A stretch of 37,657 nt of DNA from a virus (IMGVR_UViG_3300043434_001186:1-37657), one strand, 5' to 3'. Positions 22,216 to 30,577 are shown, numbered from the stretch's first letter. Made by a program: numbers and translations. The notes: generated from the sequence alone by a model not told the origin.

Positions 22216-23163
22216 ATGATGCAAAATCCGCTTAATGAATTTGGTATAGCTGATCGCGCCTTGGGTGCAATCGTTGGGCTGGCTGTCGGGGATGCCCTTG
22301 GCGCCCCGGTGGAGTTCTGCCGGCGCGACACGTTCGAGCCAGTTACTGGAATGCGTGCTGGCGGGTATTTCAAGCTTCCTGCCGGTGCGTGGACTGATGA
22401 CACGGCGATGGCCCTTTGCCTGGCTGAAAGTTTGATCGAACACCCCGAACTTGATCCGAAGGATCTCCTGGATCGCTTCTGCTTGTGGGCTGAGAAAGGC
22501 GCCAACACGAGCACCGGTGTTTGCGTTGGCATCGGACAAAACACGCTTCGAGTCTTGGGCAACTATCATCGTAAAGGCGAGCTTTTCGCCCCCGAAACGC
22601 GCCAAAAATCAGATGGCAACGGGGCGGCCATGCGCTTGGCGCCCGTCGCTGTGCGTCACTGGCGCAACCCTTCTGAGGCACAGCGGATTGCTGAGGCTCA
22701 GAGCCGTACCACGCATTATTCGGACATTTCGGCAGCTGCGTGCGAGGCGCTAGCTGTAATCATGTCCGCCCAGATCAATGGGGTCGGCTGGGAGACGGCT
22801 TCTAAGCCAACCCCCGCAGGGCATTGGCCTGACGCAATAAAAACAATTTCAGTTGAGGACTGGAGCGCGCGTGATCGTGAAAGCATCAGTTCGACTGGCT
22901 TCGTCGTGCACACGCTTGAGGCCGCACTTTGGGCTGTCGACACGACGAGCAGCTTTGCTGCCGCTGTTCTGAAGGCGGTAAACTTGGGAGACGACGCCGA
23001 CAGTGTTGGCGCTGTTGCGGGGCAGTTGGCTGGCGCGCGGTACGGTCTGAGCGCCATCCCGCAAAGTTGGCTGGACGCGTTGATCCATCAGGCTGAAATT
23101 GAACGGATCGGTCGAATTCTTTTCCATGCTGGCTATGCTACCGGGGGATGCGATGCCGTTTGA
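22216..23163 (+). CDS. ADP-ribosylglycohydrolase (DraG/ARH family)
   Basis: 315 residues with the family's metal-binding motifs: GLAVGDALGAPVEF near the start, TDDTAM (60-64) and GDDADSVGAVAGQ (258-270), which hold the binuclear Mg/Mn site. Such enzymes remove ADP-ribose from Arg side chains (DraG), from Ser, or from other ADP-ribosylated targets including DNA and RNA. The gene has no partner ADP-ribosyltransferase in the window, so it might protect the host from a phage or competitor transferase, or work with a remote one. The start immediately follows the previous stop, and the HD-domain gene overlaps its end by 11 bases. Confidence 0.85.
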   Translation: MMQNPLNEFGIADRALGAIVGLAVGDALGAPVEFCRRDTFEPVTGMRAGGYFKLPAGAWTDDTAMALCLAESLIEHPELDPKDLLDRFCLWAEKGANTSTGVCVGIGQNTLRVLGNYHRKGELFAPETRQKSDGNGAAMRLAPVAVRHWRNPSEAQRIAEAQSRTTHYSDISAAACEALAVIMSAQINGVGWETASKPTPAGHWPDAIKTISVEDWSARDRESISSTGFVVHTLEAALWAVDTTSSFAAAVLKAVNLGDDADSVGAVAGQLAGARYGLSAIPQSWLDALIHQAEIERIGRILFHAGYATGGCDAV

Positions 23164-24298
23164 GCCCTCAGAGACGGTTTCGCGGAAGTTCTTTGATTAT
23201 TTGGTGAATTCTCACACGCTTGGCCATGATGGGTTTCATGGAAGAGATCACTGGCTGCGCGTCCTTCACAACGCGCGAGCGATTGCGACAGAGACAGGGG
23301 CGAATCTGCGTGTCATGGAACTGTTTGCAGTTCTCCATGACAGTCAAAGGCAAAACGAAAATCATGACCCTGATCACGGCCACCGAGCGGCAGCCTATGC
23401 GGCAGTGCTTAGAGGCAAATGGTTTGATTTGGCCGATGATGAGATGGAGCTTCTGATCGAAGCCTGTCGCTATCATTCAGACGGCATTGTTGAGGCACAT
23501 CCGACCGTGCAGGCTTGCTGGGATTCCGACCGCTTAGATCTCGGCCGCGTGGGTGTGCGGCCCGATCCACGATTTTTGTGCACCAGCTTTGCAAAGAGAC
23601 CAGAGGTCATTGAGGCAGCCTATCTTCGATCCACTCAGGGGTTGTTGATGCATGCTTCAGATTTAAACCCGTCAGCACTTCAACTCACATTGCAAAAGCT
23701 TCAAAACGATTGGGGAGAGAATTTCCGCGAGTATACGGTCTTGAGCGGGCGTGCCGAGGTGATCAGCGTAGATCCTGCAAACCTCACACGCGTTATTCGG
23801 AGCCACCTGTACCTATTTCCGGATAGCGACAGCTTTGACTTTGCTCGCACTATCCCAACCTCGTTCGTGACGGAAGAATGCGTTTGGACCCTAACGTGGT
23901 CTGATCCAGACGAATTTGATGATCCGAGTGGCTTTACCGAAAGCGATTACGACACCGAAAACCTAGAGATCGATGGGGCGGGTTGGGATGATCCTGATCT
24001 GCCTGACGAAGTGTTTGAGAGAGCGATCGCCCATATCGATTGGTGGGGGACAGGGGAGTGGTTGGACGACTGGGAGCAAAGCAGCGCCCCCAAATTTAGG
24101 GAAGCTCCAGCGAGGCTTCGGCCATATCTGCAGAATGCACTCGCGCTCTACCGCCGCCAAACGCTTGGTCGCAAAGGTTACTGGTTATATCTGGCAGCGC
24201 ACCCAAAGTTTCTTTGGCAGCGGATCAGCCGGCAGAGCATCTGGCGTACCATCACGCCAGAGCAGTTAGGGTCCTTTTCATTTCATAGGAGGTCTTGA
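23153..24298 (+). CDS. HD-domain phosphohydrolase with a novel C-terminal half
   Basis: 381 residues. Residues about 25-180 are an HD domain: HGRDHWLRVLHNA (His29, His33), AVLHDSQR (His62-Asp63), DPDHGHRAA. HD enzymes hydrolyse phosphate esters of nucleotides or cyclic nucleotides. The C-terminal 200 residues are not recognised; they contain a very acidic stretch (DPDEFDDPSGFTESDYD, then WDDPDLPDE) and a basic, aromatic end. ATG 23153 follows GGGGGATGC and overlaps the DraG gene; the frame opens at 23099 but without a site. Coupling to the ADP-ribosylglycohydrolase and the metallophosphoesterase suggests that all three process nucleotide-derived groups. Confidence 0.75.
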   Translation: MPFEPSETVSRKFFDYLVNSHTLGHDGFHGRDHWLRVLHNARAIATETGANLRVMELFAVLHDSQRQNENHDPDHGHRAAAYAAVLRGKWFDLADDEMELLIEACRYHSDGIVEAHPTVQACWDSDRLDLGRVGVRPDPRFLCTSFAKRPEVIEAAYLRSTQGLLMHASDLNPSALQLTLQKLQNDWGENFREYTVLSGRAEVISVDPANLTRVIRSHLYLFPDSDSFDFARTIPTSFVTEECVWTLTWSDPDEFDDPSGFTESDYDTENLEIDGAGWDDPDLPDEVFERAIAHIDWWGTGEWLDDWEQSSAPKFREAPARLRPYLQNALALYRRQTLGRKGYWLYLAAHPKFLWQRISRQSIWRTITPEQLGSFSFHRRS

Positions 24299-24299
24299 G

Positions 24300-24578
24300 A
24301 TGCCTGCTCAGGATTTTGTTGAGCTGACAGCCTACTGGGGCAACGATGATGCTGATAGCACCATCAAGATCAGCGCTAAAAAGTGGGAACAAATCAAAGC
24401 CGGGGCACAGTTTCAGAAAACGGCAAAGTCATATTATGAAGGACAAAAGTACGACATTACCTGGTCGTTTTCTAATGGAGTCGTTTCAATAGATGGTGAG
24501 GATGGCATGCAATGTGTCGTCGACCTTCCAGTTGGGGAATTGATCCTGCATCAGCTCAAGCCTGGGGGGCCGACATGA
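24300..24578 (+). CDS. Small protein of unknown function
   Basis: 92 residues, not recognised. It has a very strong ribosome binding site (AGGAGG at 24287-24292, 7 bases before the ATG), so it is likely made in quantity compared with its coupled neighbours. It is mixed alpha/beta with several aromatic residues, one Cys, no signal peptide and no membrane segment. Its end overlaps the metallophosphoesterase start (ATGA). A partner or inhibitor protein of the phosphatase would fit size and position, but nothing in the sequence proves it. Confidence 0.65.
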   Translation: MPAQDFVELTAYWGNDDADSTIKISAKKWEQIKAGAQFQKTAKSYYEGQKYDITWSFSNGVVSIDGEDGMQCVVDLPVGELILHQLKPGGPT

Positions 24579-25465
24579 CGCGTCATACAGTGATCCCGGA
24601 CATCCACGCAGATTTCGAACGGCTGCAGCAGTCTCTGCAGCATGCTTCAGCCAGTGGCCAAGTTGCCTTCCTCGGTGATTTTATCGACGCAGGCAAAACT
24701 GTAGAAAAGCCTGCCGATTTCCAGGTGCTGGAGCTCGCAAGAACTCTCATTTCAGAGGGGAAGGCGGTGGGCGTGATGGGCAACCACGAGCTAAACGCCA
24801 TTCTGTACCATGCGAAAGGCAACAACGGCGCCCCGATGCGTCAACACAGCCCCAAGAACCAAAAGCAGCACCAGAGTTTTATTGATGAGTTTGGTGTCGG
24901 CACAGGGAGGGCGGTCGAGTGGACAGATTGGTTCTTAGAAGCGCTGCCCCTATGGGCAGAGCTGGACGGGCTCAGGCTAGTTCACGCTTGCTGGTCAGAT
25001 GCCAAGATTGACGAAGTCCGGTGCCGGCGACCTGATGGGTATCTGAAGCGCGAGGACCTTCAAGAGATTGCAGATGAGAGCACAGCGTTTGGTCAAGCAG
25101 TCAAAGCCTTGGTGACGGGCCCCGAGGTTGAACTTCCCCCGGGTTATTCGTTCCACGATTTTCACGGCAATAAACGCAAAGAGGTCCGTCTGGCATGGTG
25201 GAACGCTGACGCGGTAACGTGGCCAGAAGCCACCTTGTCAGTCCCTGATCCGCTCGAACTGCCTCAGGATGCCATGCCGGCTGACGCAAAGTCAGAGATC
25301 TATCAGTCTGACGCATCACCCGTCCTGGTTGGACATTACAAGATGAAGGGCGTGCCGCGGATTGAGCATCAAAAGGCCTCCAGCATCGACTATCCGGGAG
25401 CTCCATGTGTTTATCACTGGTCAGGTGGCAGTCGTCTGAATGCAACCGACCTCGTCACGCTCTAA
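24575..25465 (+). CDS. Metallophosphoesterase (PPP/PrpE-ApaH-like)
   Basis: 296 residues with the calcineurin-like signature: PDIHAD (Asp9, His11), GDFIDAG (Asp35), GNHE (Asn70-His71), then LVHACWSD and VLVGHYKM supplying the last His ligands. This order is that of PPP-type phosphatases and diadenosine tetraphosphatases (PrpE, ApaH). Possible substrates are phosphoproteins, Ap4A-type nucleotides, or 5' RNA/DNA ends. The ATG at 24575 overlaps the preceding gene; the frame extends to 24512 without support. It is one of several phosphate- or nucleotide-hydrolysing enzymes in this operon. Confidence 0.8.
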   Translation: MTRHTVIPDIHADFERLQQSLQHASASGQVAFLGDFIDAGKTVEKPADFQVLELARTLISEGKAVGVMGNHELNAILYHAKGNNGAPMRQHSPKNQKQHQSFIDEFGVGTGRAVEWTDWFLEALPLWAELDGLRLVHACWSDAKIDEVRCRRPDGYLKREDLQEIADESTAFGQAVKALVTGPEVELPPGYSFHDFHGNKRKEVRLAWWNADAVTWPEATLSVPDPLELPQDAMPADAKSEIYQSDASPVLVGHYKMKGVPRIEHQKASSIDYPGAPCVYHWSGGSRLNATDLVTL

Positions 25466-25482
25466 CGCTAGGAGGGGAAACA

Positions 25483-25896
25483 GTGCCAATTGATGAAATC
25501 AGCTTTGCACCACCCGATGATCTCACGTTTCAAAGTCTTGTTTTACGTGCCACACGAGATCAGATTCCGGCCTTCGGCGCGGTCATTCGGACCGAAGATG
25601 TGCGTCTCACCAGAGCTTTTGAAAATCACAGACCTGAAAATATGCCCGGTGGAGCCGAAGTGGTTCGGAAGATGTTTTCGGATTGGCAAGCCGGCAAGCC
25701 AGCACAGCCTTGGCTGTATGCAAAGGGCGATGACTACATCGTGGCAGATGACTACTTTTGGTTGGCTCTCGTTGAAAAAGGGGGGCCGCCAACCTTTTCG
25801 GCGCAAATACTTGGTGAGCCTCTCAGCGCAGGTCTCATTCAGAAGTTCGGTCCATTGGGGCCGGATTTCGTGAAGCGTTCTTTTGGATTTGCGTGA
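25483..25896 (+). CDS. Protein of unknown function (GTG start)
   Basis: 137 residues, not recognised. The start is set by AGGAGGGG (around 25470-25477) just before GTG 25483; the frame opens at 25405 inside the phosphatase gene but lacks a site. It is mixed alpha/beta with a notable aromatic/acidic run (WLYAKGDDYIVADDYFWLALVEKG). There is no signal peptide, membrane segment or Cys. It lies 17 bases after the phosphoesterase and 48 before exonuclease I, so it is part of the operon. Confidence 0.65.
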   Translation: MPIDEISFAPPDDLTFQSLVLRATRDQIPAFGAVIRTEDVRLTRAFENHRPENMPGGAEVVRKMFSDWQAGKPAQPWLYAKGDDYIVADDYFWLALVEKGGPPTFSAQILGEPLSAGLIQKFGPLGPDFVKRSFGFA

Positions 25897-25944
25897 CATG
25901 ATTGAACGTCCGCATTTTTCGAGTGGTCGAAGTAGGTTGGTCTG

Positions 25945-27324
25945 ATGGATTTTGTTTTTTACGACCTAGAGACCACGGGGATCTCGGCTGCGTATGACCA
26001 GCCGCTGCAATTCGCAGCGATCCTGATGGATGAACATTTCGTCGAGAAGCAGCGTGTGAATCTTCGCTGCCGTTTGGCTCCCCATATTTTGCCATCGCCG
26101 CAGGCTTTGGTCGTTACAGGGGTCACGCCAGAACAACTGACGGACCCAAGCCTGCCATCACTTTTTGAATTCTCTCAGAAGGTCGTTGCACTGACAGAGC
26201 AGTGGGCGCCGGCGATTTGGGTTGGCTACAACACAATGAAATTCGACGAGGAGGTGCTGCGGCAAACCTTCTATCAGAACCTATCGCCGAGCATTTACGC
26301 CACTCAGTTCAACGGCAATACGCGCTTCGACATTATGACGGCTGTTTATGCAGCCTACGTGCGAGACCCCGGACTTCTGGCCTGGCCCCAAGATGACGCT
26401 GGTCGGCAGAGCTTCAAGCTCGACCGAATAGCCCCCGCCAACGGGTTCAATGGCCACAACGCTCATGACGCACTTGGAGATGTGGAAGCCACGATCCACA
26501 TCGCCCGCCGGATAGCTGACAGAAACCCAAGCCTCTGGGCGGAACTCTTGTCCAATGCCCATAAAACGGAAGTTCAAGCCAAACTCGAAACCTTTCAGCC
26601 GATGGAGTTGGTCCTTCGCTTTGGAGGGGGCGAACCCCGTGCCTACACGGGGGTCTTTTGCGGCTACACCCAAGGGAACAATACGCGGGCAGCATTCTTC
26701 GACCTCAATGCTGCTGATCCTTCAGAATTTTCAAACGCATCCGACGAGGCGCTCTTTGCGGCGGTTGATGCGTCTCCCAAAGTCATCCGTGGCGTCTCGA
26801 CCAACAAGGCACCGGCGCTCTTGAGCATGGCTGAACCTAGTCCCGAACATCAACGGCGCGCCGCAGTTATCGCAGACGCACCAGAGTTTCGACGCAGGGT
26901 TGGAGAGGCGATGGCTGCGCGCTTTGTTGATGATCCTGAAGCGCCACCGAAGCCGGTTGAGGAACTGATTTACGGCGAGTTTTATTCCAACGCTGACAAG
27001 AACCTGCTCAGCGAGTTTCAGCACGCTGACTGGCCTCGTCGCCAGGAGATCGTGTCCAGCTTGTCAGATCGTCGCCTTCGTCAGCTGGGAAATCGCTTGG
27101 TCGCGTTTCATAGACCTGAACTTTTGACCGCCGAAGAGACCGCACGGTTCAGGGACTATCTGCGATCAAAGTGGTTGCCATCGGCGGAAGAAAAGGCCCA
27201 CTGGATGACCCTTGATCGAGCCGCTGAAGAAATTGCCAACATCCAAGAGCAATACGGGGCAGATGACGCGGTCATAGGTGCCATTCGAGAATTTTTCGCG
27301 GACCGCCGGAGGGTACTTGATTGA
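25945..27324 (+). CDS. sbcB: Exodeoxyribonuclease I (DEDDh 3'-5' exonuclease)
   Basis: 459 residues. The N-terminal exonuclease domain has all DEDDh residues: Asp7 and Glu9 (FYDLETTG), Asp101 (NTMKFDEEV), His174 and Asp179 (NAHDALGDVEAT). The middle SH3-like and C-terminal helical domains match ExoI of Gammaproteobacteria, and the length is close to the E. coli protein (475). ExoI degrades single-stranded DNA 3' to 5' and processes recombination and replication ends. ATG 25945 is the only sensible start, 48 bases after the previous gene. It is the last gene before an intrinsic terminator. ExoI in an alphaproteobacterial accessory operon suggests acquisition; in defence systems such nucleases can act on phage or retron DNA. 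Confidence 0.85.
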   Translation: MDFVFYDLETTGISAAYDQPLQFAAILMDEHFVEKQRVNLRCRLAPHILPSPQALVVTGVTPEQLTDPSLPSLFEFSQKVVALTEQWAPAIWVGYNTMKFDEEVLRQTFYQNLSPSIYATQFNGNTRFDIMTAVYAAYVRDPGLLAWPQDDAGRQSFKLDRIAPANGFNGHNAHDALGDVEATIHIARRIADRNPSLWAELLSNAHKTEVQAKLETFQPMELVLRFGGGEPRAYTGVFCGYTQGNNTRAAFFDLNAADPSEFSNASDEALFAAVDASPKVIRGVSTNKAPALLSMAEPSPEHQRRAAVIADAPEFRRRVGEAMAARFVDDPEAPPKPVEELIYGEFYSNADKNLLSEFQHADWPRRQEIVSSLSDRRLRQLGNRLVAFHRPELLTAEETARFRDYLRSKWLPSAEEKAHWMTLDRAAEEIANIQEQYGADDAVIGAIREFFADRRRVLD

Positions 27325-27463
27325 CGAGGGCGTCGGCTTTTGATGAAATTAAAAGATGCATCAAGAGCTGGGCTGACGCCCGCGCCAACCTGCCAAGACC
27401 GGCAAGGTGGTTTCCCGAGAGGGGATGCGGCCCTAGGCAACTAAAGGTCGTCAGCGTCGTCAG
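27325..27463 (+). other. Possible structured transcript 3' of sbcB
   Basis: This stretch has no gene but several local hairpins: CCAACCTGCC/GGCAAGGTGG at about 27380-27411 (8 of 10 pairs), CCC-GAGA-GGG, and a direct tandem repeat GTCGTCAGC GTCGTCAGC (27447-27464) that runs into the terminator. It may be only the 3' UTR of the operon, or a small RNA ended by the terminator at 27464-27492. I do not recognise it as a known family. Confidence 0.3.
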
Positions 27464-27492
27464 CCCTCCTCGGAAACGAAGGAGGGTTTTTT
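27464..27492 (+). terminator. Intrinsic terminator after exonuclease I
   Basis: CCCTCCT (27464-27470), loop CGGAAACGA, AGGAGGG (27480-27486), then TTTTTT (27487-27492). Seven GC-rich pairs followed by six T make a strong Rho-independent terminator. It separates the eleven-gene operon from the MetK/SNF2 unit. Confidence 0.85.
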
Positions 27493-27540
27493 GTTTTCGA
27501 CCTAACCAGATCAGGCCTCAACTCCTGACCTACCGTAACA

Positions 27541-27605
27541 CATTCGGGCATTTGAACATCAGCTTGTGCGCCCTGCCAGATGGCTAAAGCACTAAAGAGA
27601 GGAAA
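27541..27605 (+). promoter_or_regulatory. Candidate SAM-II riboswitch upstream of metK
   Basis: A short H-type pseudoknot can be drawn in the SAM-II style. P1 is GGGC/GCCC (27546-27549 with 27570-27573), closing a loop that starts ATTTG (27550-27554) and contains GCTT (27562-27565). The 3' strand GCTAAAGC (27583-27590) can pair back to the loop. It lies just before the AGAGG ribosome binding site (27598-27602), as in SAM-II elements that shut translation when S-adenosylmethionine binds. ATTTG and GCTAAAG are the conserved marks as I recall them. P1 is short and the loop pairing is imperfect, so this is a candidate only. Confidence 0.45.
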
Positions 27606-27609
27606 GACC

Positions 27610-28884
27610 ATGAACCAACTTTACCCATTTTCGTCTGAGAGCGTTTCGGCTGGGCACCCAGACAAAGTCTGTGACCAGATTTCAGACGCGATCCTAAGCG
27701 AGTGCCTCCTGCAAGATCCGGCCTCACGTGTGGCGATCGAAGCCTCGATCAAAGATCACACACTTTTTCTCTTCGGGGAAATCACCTCCCGAGCGCGTAT
27801 CAATGCCCCAGAAATCGCCAAAGATATCCTGGTCCGCATCGGTTACGACGATCCTGCTTGGGGTTTGTCGATTGAACGCCTGCAAGTCATCGAGGCGATC
27901 TCCAGGCAATCCGCCGAGATCGCATTCGGCGTCGACGGCGCCGAAACCGGCGCAGGCGATCAAGGCATCATGTTTGGATATGCCTGCAACGAAACGCCAG
28001 AGCTCATGCCTCTTCCGATTATGCTCGCTCATCAGCTTATGCGCGCGCATCACAGTCTGCGGCGGTCTGAAGTCGGCTCGGGACTAGGTCCTGACGCAAA
28101 AGCTCAGGTGACGGTGCTCTACGAAAACGGCCTGCCCCGAGAGGTCACGGACGTTGTCTTGTCAACGCAGCATCGCCATAGCCTTGGCCTCGATGCTTTA
28201 CGCGCACTGGTTACCGAGGCCCTCATTAAGCCAACGCTGGGAGACCTTTGGCGGCCGACTGTAAGGCTGCACATCAACCCCGCAGGGACGTTTCACATGG
28301 GTGGCCCTGCCGCCGACGCTGGCTTAACGGGGCGAAAGATTATCGTGGATACCTACGGCGGATCTGCCCGCCATGGGGGAGGTGCATTCTCGGGAAAAGA
28401 CGCAACCAAAGTAGATCGGTCGGCAGCCTACGCCGCGCGCCAACTTGCCAAGGATGTGGTCAGCCGGGGATGGGCGGACAGCTGCGAAGTACAGGTGGCT
28501 TATGCCATCGGTGAAGCAAGGCCTGTCAGTTTTGCGTTCTTGCCCACCGGCGATGCGAAAGGTCATGAAATTGCCAAGCAATATCAGCTCGAAGGTATTG
28601 ACCTGTATGGCCTCTTCGAACCGGCGCGCATCATCGAGCGTCTGCAACTGCGCCTTCCAAGTTATCTTCGGACGGCCGCATTTGGTCATTTTGGCCGTCA
28701 TGATGTGAGTTGGGAGAAGCCGTTTTATCGGTCGCAGCAGCGAGACCATGTCAGGGAGCTCGCCATCCGCGAACAGGTTTGCGGAATGGGTTTTGTCTCA
28801 GGCTTGGCACTGGACCAGGTGAAAGCGAAGCGCATTGAAGACTACGCGGAGGCCCGCGCGGAGTTCATGGCCAGCCACCTTTAA
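27610..28884 (+). CDS. metK: S-adenosylmethionine synthetase (MetK-like)
   Basis: 424 residues with MetK landmarks: SESVSAGHPDKVCDQISD with catalytic His16, GAGDQGIMFGYACNE, RPDAK-type segment GPDAKAQV, GRKIIVDTYGGSARHGGGAFSGKD, KVDRSAAYAARQLAK. It joins methionine and ATP to form S-adenosylmethionine. The family's SEGHPDK is SAGHPDK here, and the protein has about 40 more C-terminal residues than the E. coli enzyme (after GHFGRHDVSWEKPF). Its sequence is closer to the general bacterial form than to the alphaproteobacterial type I know (SEGHPDKVCDRISD), so it is probably an acquired second copy. Start ATG 27610 follows GAGAGGAAAG; an in-frame ATG at 27580 lies inside the candidate riboswitch. 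It is 16 bases before the SNF2 gene. Confidence 0.9.
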   Translation: MNQLYPFSSESVSAGHPDKVCDQISDAILSECLLQDPASRVAIEASIKDHTLFLFGEITSRARINAPEIAKDILVRIGYDDPAWGLSIERLQVIEAISRQSAEIAFGVDGAETGAGDQGIMFGYACNETPELMPLPIMLAHQLMRAHHSLRRSEVGSGLGPDAKAQVTVLYENGLPREVTDVVLSTQHRHSLGLDALRALVTEALIKPTLGDLWRPTVRLHINPAGTFHMGGPAADAGLTGRKIIVDTYGGSARHGGGAFSGKDATKVDRSAAYAARQLAKDVVSRGWADSCEVQVAYAIGEARPVSFAFLPTGDAKGHEIAKQYQLEGIDLYGLFEPARIIERLQLRLPSYLRTAAFGHFGRHDVSWEKPFYRSQQRDHVRELAIREQVCGMGFVSGLALDQVKAKRIEDYAEARAEFMASHL

Positions 28885-28900
28885 AGACAGGGAGATGAAG

Positions 28901-30577
28901 ATGTCCGCTTTTGTGAAGTCTCTCGCTCAGTCTGCTGCTCAGATTGATAAGGTCGCTTCTGGTAGCCTCTATCCGCACCAATCGGATGGAGTGGCCTTCT
29001 TGCTCTCGAAACGGCGCGTCATCTTAGCGGATGACATGGGCCTTGGGAAAACGCGTCAAGCGATTGTTGCCATGGAAGTCGGCGCCCCTATGGGGAAGAT
29101 CCTGGTCGTGTGTCCCGCGTCGCTAAAGTTGAACTGGAAACGGGAAATCAGGCTCGTTGACCCCGGGGCGTCAATTGAGGTTCTTGGTGTTGACCAAGAT
29201 GCACCCGAGGATGCCCGCTGGATTATCGTGAACTATGATATTCTCGGTAAACATGCCGGGCGCATGCATGGCATAAACTGGTCCGGTGTGATCCTTGATG
29301 AAGCGCATTTCATCAGAAACGCTAGTCAGCGCACCAACCACTGCCTGAAATTGCTCGGTGTTCAAGCTGAAGCTCGAGCTCCAGTCCTTGGTCCGGACTT
29401 CGTATTCCTTTTGACCGGCACGCCGATGACGAACAGGCCGAAAGACCTGTTCAACTTGTTGCGCTGCGTTGGCCACCCGTCAGCAAGATCGTTTTTGTCT
29501 TATGCCAAACGGTACTGTGACGCCTATCGCAACGATTACGGCTGGGTAACGACGGGTGCTTCGAATCTCGATGAGCTGAACCTATTGCTGAAGGAAGTCT
29601 CTATCCGACGGAAAAAGGAAGACGTGCTTGATCTACCACCCAAGATCCGCAGCTGGGTGCCGGTGGATATATCGGGCAGTGCCGCGGCTTTTAGCGCAGT
29701 GGAATCCTTCGTCACTTGGTATTCGGGAACTGACCCGTCAAAGCCCAATGACACGGAGTTTTTGGCTCGCCTGACCAAGGTGAGAACTGCGTTGCACAAG
29801 GCGAAGCAAAAGGCCGTTGAGGAACGCATTCGGGACGTGGTGGCAAGCGGCGAGAAGGTTGTTGTCTTTACATGCTTCAGCGAAGGCATTGAACGACACA
29901 AGGCCAAGCTGGGGGATGCTGCGATCACGATCACTGGTTCTGATTCAGCCGAAAAACGCATGGCTGCAGTTGACCGGTTCCAACAAGACGAAACAGTCAA
30001 AGTCGCCCTTTGCAATATCATTGCAGGTGGCGTCGGGATTACCTTGACCGCTGGCACGCATGTGATCTTTCAAGATTTGGACTGGGCCCCTGCAAACCAT
30101 GCCCAGGCAGAAGACCGCTGCTACCGCTTGGGGCAAACCCGGCAGGTGACTGTCGAGTACTTCACAGCCGACGGCACTCTGGACGGCTATATCGCTACCC
30201 TGCTGGATCAAAAAATGAAGCTTATCGCAGCTGTGGAAGCCGAGGAACTTCCAGACATAAGCATTTTGCGTGAAATCCAAGACGGTCTGCGCCGCCTTGC
30301 ACCCGCACTGATTGAGGAGGTCCGGGCAGCGCGTGCGACTGGCAATGTGGCACAACGGATTGAGAAACTGGCAGCGGCCCAACCGCGTGCCAACGCAGAT
30401 AGCAGTCCTCTTGGAGAAACAGGGCAGTGGGAGTTCACAAGCACAAGGGATCCATCCGCGCGCTACTTGGTCACCTTTGGGCGTGCAGGTCATTTGGAAT
30501 GTACGTGTCAGGGTTTCGTGTACCGCGGCAATTGCAAACATGTGCAGGACGTGCGTGGGAAGATGTTTGATGAATAA
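28901..30577 (+). CDS. SNF2-family helicase with C-terminal SWIM zinc finger
   Basis: 558 residues. Motif I DDMGLGKT (44-51), DEAH (133-136), LTGTPMTNRP (motif III), and the second RecA lobe with VFTCFSEGIERHK, GVGITLTAGTHVIFQDLDW and QAEDRCYRLGQ (motifs V/VI) make a complete SMARCAL1/HepA-type translocase. The end carries a SWIM finger: Cys534, Cys536, Cys545, His547 (CTCQGFVYRGNCKHV), a DNA- or protein-binding element. Such enzymes remodel DNA or protein-DNA complexes, for instance annealing or fork processing. ATG 28901 follows GGGAG; an ATG at 28895 is too close to it. Its coupling to a SAM synthetase is unusual and suggests a SAM-consuming partner elsewhere. Confidence 0.85.
   Translation: MSAFVKSLAQSAAQIDKVASGSLYPHQSDGVAFLLSKRRVILADDMGLGKTRQAIVAMEVGAPMGKILVVCPASLKLNWKREIRLVDPGASIEVLGVDQDAPEDARWIIVNYDILGKHAGRMHGINWSGVILDEAHFIRNASQRTNHCLKLLGVQAEARAPVLGPDFVFLLTGTPMTNRPKDLFNLLRCVGHPSARSFLSYAKRYCDAYRNDYGWVTTGASNLDELNLLLKEVSIRRKKEDVLDLPPKIRSWVPVDISGSAAAFSAVESFVTWYSGTDPSKPNDTEFLARLTKVRTALHKAKQKAVEERIRDVVASGEKVVVFTCFSEGIERHKAKLGDAAITITGSDSAEKRMAAVDRFQQDETVKVALCNIIAGGVGITLTAGTHVIFQDLDWAPANHAQAEDRCYRLGQTRQVTVEYFTADGTLDGYIATLLDQKMKLIAAVEAEELPDISILREIQDGLRRLAPALIEEVRAARATGNVAQRIEKLAAAQPRANADSSPLGETGQWEFTSTRDPSARYLVTFGRAGHLECTCQGFVYRGNCKHVQDVRGKMFDE

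Noticed and set aside
27541-27609. SAM/SAH riboswitch of the Rhodobacterales type before metK
   Set aside because: The conserved ACAACGGCTTCCT and TTGGAGCA blocks that I recall for that class are not present; SAM-II fits better, though not strongly.
27580-27609. Upstream ATG of MetK at 27580
   Set aside because: It lies in the candidate riboswitch, lacks a ribosome site, and the family's normal N-terminus begins at 27610.
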